The notes under the pieces are model-generated. The model was not told the origin of the DNA and did no database searches. It saw nothing but the letters and a program-made list of their open reading frames with translations. From the NCBI GenBank assembly GCA_020444005.1, contig JAHLLU010000056.1, positions 1 through 9,603 of the forward strand: a stretch of DNA of 9,603 nt, in the 5' to 3' direction. Every line of letters begins with the position of its first letter. Positions within the stretch are counted from its first letter, which is position 1. A program made the translations under genes and the position numbers. Below, piece after piece: positions 5,776 through 9,603 of this stretch. Source of the stretch: an archaeon. Lineage in GTDB: Archaea; Thermoproteota; Bathyarchaeia; TCS64.

Positions 5776-7305
5776 CTAATCGCCGAGGTTAAGCTGGCAG
5801 TATTTCCGCCAGCTCAAACAGATGGTTCTGGGGTGCGCTGCCCTCGCCTCATCAAGCTTACCAACAGCCGTATTATGAGGCGCACTAAGCACTTCCTCTG
5901 GTTCACTGTAGGCGAGGTCATTGATCTCCTTCATGGCTTCGATGAAATCGTCAAGAGCTTCAATTGGCTCACTCTCTGTAGGCTCGATCATCAAAGCCTC
6001 AGGTACAATCAACGGGAAATAGGTAGTAGGCGCGTGTAAGCCATAGTCTAGGAGCTTCTTGCTCACATAGAGTGCGCTTACACCAGTATCCTCAAGCATT
6101 GGTCCAGCGCTGAGCACCACCTCGTGTTTACGGGGTTTTTCAGGGTCATAGGTTAATGCGTAGCCTTTCTCCTTCTCCAGTATCCGTCCAACGTAGTTAG
6201 CATTCAATACTGCTAGCTCGCTGCTTTCCTTGAGACCAGAACCGCCCATGGTGATCATGTATGTGTAAGCCTTGAGACTGACTCCCACGTTACCGTGGAA
6301 TCCATGCACCTTACCGATGGATTTGGGCTTATCCCAGTCAAGCGTATACTTTCCTTCATTCTCAACGATATCGGGAACAGGCAAGAAAGGAGCCAAAAAG
6401 TCCTTGACTCCTACTGGTCCTGCACCGGGTCCACCGCCGCCGTGGGGTGTACTAAATGTCTTGTGTAGGTTGCTGTGTATGATGTCGAATCCCCTGTCTC
6501 CGGGTCTACACCACCCCATGATGGCGTTCAGGTTCGCGCCGTCATAGTACATCAGGCCGCCTGCGTCGTGGATGACCTTGCTGATCTCCTTGATCTCAGA
6601 CTCGAATACCCCGATGGTGTTTGGGTTAGTTAGCATCAATCCAGCTGTGTTTGGCCCTACTGCCGCGTTCAATGCTTCTAGGTCTACCATTCCGTGTTTG
6701 TTACTCGGTATCTCGACTGTCTTGAAGCCAGCCATAACTGCGCTAGCTGGGTTCGTACCGTGGGCGCTATCAGGGATTATGACCTCGGTTCGTTTATCGA
6801 GTTCACCATTATCCTTATGATAGGCACGCATTGTCATCATGCCGGTCCACTCTCCAGCTGCTCCCGCTGAAGGCTGCAATGTTGCGTCATGCATGCCAGT
6901 TACCTCTAAGAAGTATTGTTTGAGGTTGTAGAGCATCTTTAGGACGCCTTGTGTTGATTCTGGCGTCTGAAGTGGATGTATACCGGTTATCTTGGGGTGC
7001 CCCGCCAATATCTCGTTAATGATGGGGTTGTACTTCATTGTACAGCTACCAAGTGGGTAGATTTTACCACTGTTTACACCGTAGTTCATCTGGCTAAGAT
7101 GCATATAGTGGCGCAGTACCTGAATCTCGGAGACCTCTGGAAGCCCAGAGTCCTTTGTCCTGTAGATACTCTCGGGTACCAGTTCCTCTGTAGGTATCTC
7201 ACCCTCGATCTCAGGCTCCAGCTCTGGAAGCATATGACCCATTCTACCTTCATTGCTTAGCTCGAAGATCTGTGGCTCGCTCCAGTCGGCTTGTCTGAAT
7301 CTCAT
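5776..7305 (-). CDS. gcvPB: Glycine dehydrogenase (decarboxylating) subunit 2, P protein beta
   Basis: This is the PLP-binding half of the split P protein of the glycine cleavage system. With GcvPA it decarboxylates glycine and passes the aminomethyl group to lipoylated H protein in the cytosol. From ATG 7305 it has 509 residues, slightly longer than usual (about 480-500). Visible signatures include YPLGSCTMKYNP (83-94), QPSAGAAGEW (144-153), DSAHGTNPAS (179-188), YYDGANLNAI (253-262) and the PLP-lysine motif NLHKTFSTPHGGGGPG, with the Schiff-base lysine at about 282. A second ATG at 7311 overlaps the gcvPA stop. However, GGAGG at 7313-7317 is only one base from it and an ideal seven bases from ATG 7305, and homologues start with M.FRQA.W. 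The gene follows gcvPA by two bases. GcvT, GcvH and lipoamide dehydrogenase are not in the window. Confidence 0.96.
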   Translation of the reverse strand: MRFRQADWSEPQIFELSNEGRMGHMLPELEPEIEGEIPTEELVPESIYRTKDSGLPEVSEIQVLRHYMHLSQMNYGVNSGKIYPLGSCTMKYNPIINEILAGHPKITGIHPLQTPESTQGVLKMLYNLKQYFLEVTGMHDATLQPSAGAAGEWTGMMTMRAYHKDNGELDKRTEVIIPDSAHGTNPASAVMAGFKTVEIPSNKHGMVDLEALNAAVGPNTAGLMLTNPNTIGVFESEIKEISKVIHDAGGLMYYDGANLNAIMGWCRPGDRGFDIIHSNLHKTFSTPHGGGGPGAGPVGVKDFLAPFLPVPDIVENEGKYTLDWDKPKSIGKVHGFHGNVGVSLKAYTYMITMGGSGLKESSELAVLNANYVGRILEKEKGYALTYDPEKPRKHEVVLSAGPMLEDTGVSALYVSKKLLDYGLHAPTTYFPLIVPEALMIEPTESEPIEALDDFIEAMKEINDLAYSEPEEVLSAPHNTAVGKLDEARAAHPRTICLSWRKYCQLNLGD

Positions 7306-7307
7306 GG

Positions 7308-8687
7308 TCATCCCTCCAATGCCTCCTTGAGAGTTGATACAAGTAGATCAATATCCTCCTTGGTGTGAATCTCAGTCACACAGTAGAGGGCTGTCTCACC
7401 GAAATCAAAGTCACCGTTCAATGGTATGCCCGCCTCGATGCCATGTGCGTGAAGCGCAGCATTAACTTCCTTCAATGTCTTGTACTGGAAGTTTACGGTA
7501 AACTCCTTGAAGTGGAAGCTGTTGAATATAGGCGCTCTTACACCAGGTAGTTCTCCTATCTTCTTCTGAGCGTACTTGGCTTTCTTCATAATGGTCTCAC
7601 TGAGCTCCTTCATGCCCTGTGGACCCATCAAAGCGAGGTATACACCCGCTGTAACCGCGTTCAGTGCTTGGTTACTGCAGATATTGCTCGTTGCTTTCTC
7701 ACGTCTGATATGCTGCTCACGTGTCGCTAGGGTCATTACATAGCCTTGACGGTGGTCTGTGAGTGTCTCTGTTACGCCGATGATTCTTCCAGGCATCTGT
7801 CTGATGAACTTGTTATCATGCTTGCATGATAGAATACCCAGTAGTGGGCCACCATAGCTCATGTGGTTCCCTAGGGGCTGTCCTTCTCCACAGACGATAT
7901 CCGCGTCATACTCTCCTGGGGGCTTCAATAAACCTAGGCTAGTGGGGTCAACGCCCACGACATACAGTGCCTTGGTCTCATGGGTGAGTTCTCCTATTGC
8001 TTCTGCTCTTTCCTCCGCGAAGCCCATGTAGCTGGGGTTCTCTATATAGACCATGGCGGTCTTGTCATCGTTTTTCTCTTTGAGATCTTCTAGGTCCAGT
8101 AAACCTGTGATGGGATCGTGATCTATCATCTCCACCTTTATGCCCGCTGGCTCAGTGTAGGTCTTTAAGACACTTAGCCTATAGGGACTCATTAGATCGG
8201 GGACTAGCACCTTATCTTTGCGGGTGATCCTTGAGCTCATTAACGCTGCTTCGCCAACAGCTGTAGCCCAGTCGTATAGACTGCTGTTAGTTACTTCCAT
8301 GCCTACGAGTTCACAGACAAGGCTCTGGTACTCGAATACCGCCTGTAGTATGCCTTGGCTTATCTCGGGTTGATATGGGGTGTAGCTAGTTAGGAACTCA
8401 GCTCTGTGCACTACCTCGTCAACCACGGTTGGGACGTAGTGGGGCCAGACGCCTCCACCAAGGAAGGGTGGAGTTTTTAGTGTTTTGTTTTCCTCTAGTA
8501 GCCCTGAAACGTGTCTTTTTACTTCTACCTCGCTTTTTGGTCCCGGGATTTCAAGGGTTTTATCATAGATAAATTCCTTTGGGATGTCGGAGAATAGTTC
8601 ATCGATTGACTCGATTCCTATTTTTTCCATCATCTTTTCCTTGATCTCTGGGACGCTGTTTGGAAGGTAGGGGTGTATTTTGTTCAA
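7308..8687 (-). CDS. gcvPA: Glycine dehydrogenase (decarboxylating) subunit 1, P protein alpha
   Basis: At 459 residues this is the normal length for the alpha half of the split, two-subunit P protein. It has the fold-type I aminotransferase fold but, as expected, no PLP-linked lysine; it pairs with GcvPB in an alpha2beta2 enzyme. Signatures are SYTPYQPEISQG (101-112), NSSLYDWATAVGEAALM (134-150), where most homologues have YDG and here Trp140 replaces Gly, and GEGQPLGNHMSYGGP. It ends with a Gly codon and TGA at 7308-7310. The start is TTG 8687, supported by a strong SD (GGAGG at 8695-8699) seven bases upstream, followed by MNKIHPYLPN, a typical N-terminus. It is the first gene of the gcvPA-gcvPB pair. 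The TATA-like box at 8729-8737 predicts a leader of about 20 bases. It is divergent from a ferredoxin gene. Confidence 0.96.
   Translation of the reverse strand: MNKIHPYLPNSVPEIKEKMMEKIGIESIDELFSDIPKEFIYDKTLEIPGPKSEVEVKRHVSGLLEENKTLKTPPFLGGGVWPHYVPTVVDEVVHRAEFLTSYTPYQPEISQGILQAVFEYQSLVCELVGMEVTNSSLYDWATAVGEAALMSSRITRKDKVLVPDLMSPYRLSVLKTYTEPAGIKVEMIDHDPITGLLDLEDLKEKNDDKTAMVYIENPSYMGFAEERAEAIGELTHETKALYVVGVDPTSLGLLKPPGEYDADIVCGEGQPLGNHMSYGGPLLGILSCKHDNKFIRQMPGRIIGVTETLTDHRQGYVMTLATREQHIRREKATSNICSNQALNAVTAGVYLALMGPQGMKELSETIMKKAKYAQKKIGELPGVRAPIFNSFHFKEFTVNFQYKTLKEVNAALHAHGIEAGIPLNGDFDFGETALYCVTEIHTKEDIDLLVSTLKEALEG
7313..7317 (-). promoter_or_regulatory. Ribosome binding site deciding the gcvPB start
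   Basis: GGAGG within the last codons of gcvPA is one base from ATG 7311 but seven from ATG 7305, so translation should begin at 7305, two bases after the gcvPA stop. This indicates translational coupling of the two subunits. Confidence 0.7.
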
Positions 8688-8694
8688 ACAGTTG

Positions 8695-8699
8695 CCTCC
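8695..8699 (-). promoter_or_regulatory. Ribosome binding site deciding the gcvPA TTG start
   Basis: GGAGG lies seven bases upstream of TTG 8687. It supports this rare start codon over any internal ATG and shows that gcvPA has a leadered mRNA. Confidence 0.75.
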
Positions 8700-8703
8700 A
8701 ATA

Positions 8704-8722
8704 TGATACTATTACTGATACT
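8704..8722. repeat. Direct repeat TGATACT x2 in the gcvPA promoter, candidate operator
   Basis: TGATACT occurs at 8704-8710 and again at 8716-8722, a 12-base period close to one helical turn. The pair sits between the TATA-like box (8729-8737) and the SD, over the predicted transcription start. Archaeal repressors commonly bind there. No regulator can be named. Confidence 0.4.
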
Positions 8723-8728
8723 GCACCA

Positions 8729-8737
8729 GTAAATAAC
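8729..8737 (-). promoter_or_regulatory. TATA-like box for gcvPA
   Basis: On the minus strand this reads GTTATTTAC, centred 46 bases before the TTG. It predicts transcription from about 8708 and a leader of about 20 bases that contains the SD. Just upstream, the plus strand carries TAAC three times (8734-8737, 8740-8743, 8747-8750), the last two as a tandem C(G/C)GTAAC repeat where BRE or an activator site would be. Confidence 0.4.
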
Positions 8738-8756
8738 GGTAACCCGTAACCGGAGA

Positions 8757-8769
8757 AACACATATACTA
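8757..8769 (+). promoter_or_regulatory. Weak TATA-like element for the ferredoxin gene
   Basis: An A/T-rich stretch within AAACACATATACTAT would place the transcription start around 8785-8790, just before or at the SD. The fit is imprecise, so the call is tentative. Confidence 0.3.
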
Positions 8770-8786
8770 TGCACGTAGCCCACAAT

Positions 8787-8792
8787 AAGGAG
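8787..8792 (+). promoter_or_regulatory. Ribosome binding site deciding the ferredoxin start
   Basis: AAGGAG, extended as AAGGAGTGA, lies eight bases before TTG 8801. It overlaps the alternative GTG at 8792, which therefore cannot be the start, so the TTG is preferred. Confidence 0.75.
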
Positions 8793-8800
8793 TGAATACA

Positions 8801-8983
8801 TTGCCGAAAGTAACACTAGATCAAGGAAAATGCATCAACTGCAAGACATGCATCAGTATCTGTCCCATGGGTGTATATGCCGAGGAAGGGGATAATGTCA
8901 AAGTTGTCCATGAAGCGGAATGTATCGTGTGTATGGGTTGCGTAGGTGCTTGCCCCGTTGAGGCAATAACTGTCGAGGAATAG
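8801..8983 (+). CDS. 2[4Fe-4S] ferredoxin, short clostridial type
   Basis: A 60-residue electron carrier with two complete four-cysteine motifs: CINCKTCISICP (residues 11-22) and CIVCMGCVGACP (41-52). Each is CxxCxxCxxxCP and should bind one low-potential [4Fe-4S] cluster. The length is that of a minimal bacterial-type ferredoxin with no extra domain. The start is TTG 8801 because the SD at 8787-8792 is eight bases away; the in-frame GTG at 8792 lies on the SD itself. It is divergent from gcvPA across 113 bases and stops 33 bases before a peptidase that has its own promoter, so it is probably monocistronic. A ferredoxin is a plausible electron donor for the flavoprotein reductase at the left edge, but nothing in the sequence links them. 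Its redox partner is unknown. Confidence 0.93.
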   Translation: MPKVTLDQGKCINCKTCISICPMGVYAEEGDNVKVVHEAECIVCMGCVGACPVEAITVEE

Positions 8984-8985
8984 CT

Positions 8986-8993
8986 CTTATAAT
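8986..8993 (+). promoter_or_regulatory. TATA box for the M20 peptidase
   Basis: CTTATAAT begins three bases after the ferredoxin stop and is centred 27 bases before ATG 9017. There is no SD at a usable distance, so the peptidase mRNA is probably leaderless and separately transcribed. Confidence 0.55.
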
Positions 8994-9016
8994 CTCAGGG
9001 AACCCATTTTCACACT

Positions 9017-9603
9017 ATGTCTGATACATTGTCATTGATCTCCCGTTGGGTAGACGAGAACCGGGACCACTGTATCGATTTCTTCCAACAAATAATCAAT
9101 ATACCAAGCCCAAGCGGTGAAGAACACCAAGTAGCCGAACACATAGCCAGTAAGATGAACGAATTCGGATACAATACGGCTAAAGTTGACAAGCTAGGCG
9201 ATGTCATGGGCACCATCAAGGGAACCGGTGGTGGACGAAGCTTCCTACTTAATGGACACATTGATCATGTGCCTGTTGGCGACATGGTTGACCCCTACAG
9301 CGGTAAACTGATGGATGGAGCAGCCTTTGGAGATAAAGGCGAGGTTCTATACGGTAGAGCCGCATGCGACATGAAGGGAGCCGTCGCCGCCATGGTAATC
9401 GCTGGAAGAGCCCTAAACGAGCTAGACATCAAACTGAAAGGCGATTACAAGGTAGCGGGCGTAGCCCTTGAAGAGGTAGGCGGCGCAGGAACCAAGTCTA
9501 CTATTGTTGATAGCCAGTTCTTGGCTGATTTGGTGTTAATCGGTGAGTCAACTAACATGGAGCTAGCTTTGGGTCACAGGGGTAGCATTAAATTTGATGT
9601 AAT
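9017..9603 (+). CDS. M20-family metallopeptidase / deacylase (partial, C-terminus beyond right edge)
   Basis: The visible 195 residues are the N-terminal catalytic part of an M20 enzyme (ArgE/DapE/ACY1/YgeY relatives), dinuclear zinc hydrolases that cleave amide bonds in peptides or acyl-amino acids in the cytosol. Expected active-site residues are present. NGHIDH gives metal ligand H81 and D83. YGRAACDMKG gives the bridging D118. LEEVGGAG gives catalytic Glu152 with metal ligand Glu153. IGEST gives E177, and GHRG follows at 186-189. The lid/dimerisation domain begins at the right edge, so substrate class cannot be decided. The IGEST...LGHRG arrangement is like YgeY/ArgE-type members. ATG 9017 is chosen because a TATA box lies 27 bases upstream and the helix leading to IPSPSGEE starts normally. 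It is downstream of the ferredoxin on the same strand with its own promoter. LysK- or ArgE-type amino-acid biosynthesis is possible but unproven. Confidence 0.88.
   Translation, partial: MSDTLSLISRWVDENRDHCIDFFQQIINIPSPSGEEHQVAEHIASKMNEFGYNTAKVDKLGDVMGTIKGTGGGRSFLLNGHIDHVPVGDMVDPYSGKLMDGAAFGDKGEVLYGRAACDMKGAVAAMVIAGRALNELDIKLKGDYKVAGVALEEVGGAGTKSTIVDSQFLADLVLIGESTNMELALGHRGSIKFDV

Noticed and set aside
8792..8800. GTG 8792 as the ferredoxin start
   Set aside because: It overlaps the AAGGAG ribosome site; TTG 8801 is at ideal distance.
9010..9261. Minus-strand frame opposite the M20 peptidase start
   Set aside because: Antisense shadow; the plus-strand frame contains the complete M20 metal-binding motifs.
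1..9603. CRISPR array, tRNA/rRNA, insertion sequence or phage genes
   Set aside because: No regularly spaced repeats, cloverleaf-like segments, transposase motifs or terminal inverted repeats were seen; all larger stretches are accounted for by ordinary genes.

Overview
This window is archaeal. The evidence is a ribosomal protein L14e gene, an archaeal-type cytidylate kinase, a DUF106/EMC3-like membrane insertase homologue, a geranylgeranyl-reductase-family flavoprotein, split glycine decarboxylase genes (gcvPA/gcvPB), and repeated TATA-box promoters about 26 bases upstream of start codons. Base composition looks moderate (roughly mid-40s % GC by eye). TTG and GTG starts are common. A TACK or Asgard-type archaeon would fit, but no marker here settles the lineage.

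Layout. Bases 1-737 (minus) hold the N-terminal part of a geranylgeranyl-reductase-like FAD enzyme running off the left edge. It is divergent, across 60 bases, from a complete CrtI-type phytoene desaturase (798-2264, plus). A small ferritin-like four-helix protein follows (2366-2827, minus); both of its helix-2/helix-4 ExxH motifs appear to lack the iron-ligand glutamate. An orphan MacB/FtsX-type ABC permease (3083-4276, plus) comes next, with its own TATA box and an upstream 14-base palindrome. Bases 4448-8687 are all minus strand. In order of transcription they are gcvPA, gcvPB, then a compact EMC3-like insertase / cytidylate kinase / ribosomal L14e operon. Divergent from gcvPA is a short 2[4Fe-4S] ferredoxin (8801-8983, plus), followed by an M20 metallopeptidase (9017 onward, plus) that runs off the right edge.

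How the genes relate. gcvPA and gcvPB are translationally linked and together form the glycine-decarboxylating P protein; the H, T and L partners are not in the window. The insertase, cmk and L14e genes are the core of a conserved archaeal translation/secretion cluster, here without secY, adk, L34e and cbf5. The two flavoproteins at the left both act on polyprenyl chains in principle, one saturating and one desaturating, from what look like overlapping divergent promoters. I see no evidence that the rest forms one pathway.

Regulation. Genes at the head of a transcript (crtI, the ferritin-like gene, the ABC permease, the peptidase) have TATA-like boxes about 25-28 bases before the start codon and no Shine-Dalgarno (SD) sequence, which suggests leaderless mRNAs. 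gcvPA, gcvPB, cmk and the ferredoxin have clear SD sequences. These signals move several starts from the longest reading frame: permease to TTG 3083, gcvPB to ATG 7305, L14e to TTG 4669, ferredoxin to TTG 8801. No tRNA, rRNA, CRISPR array, insertion sequence or integration site was seen. No gap exceeds 300 bases. I did not find a clear-cut new multi-gene system; the best leads are the divergent isoprenoid pair, the degenerate ferritin-like protein and the atypical cytidylate kinase active site.
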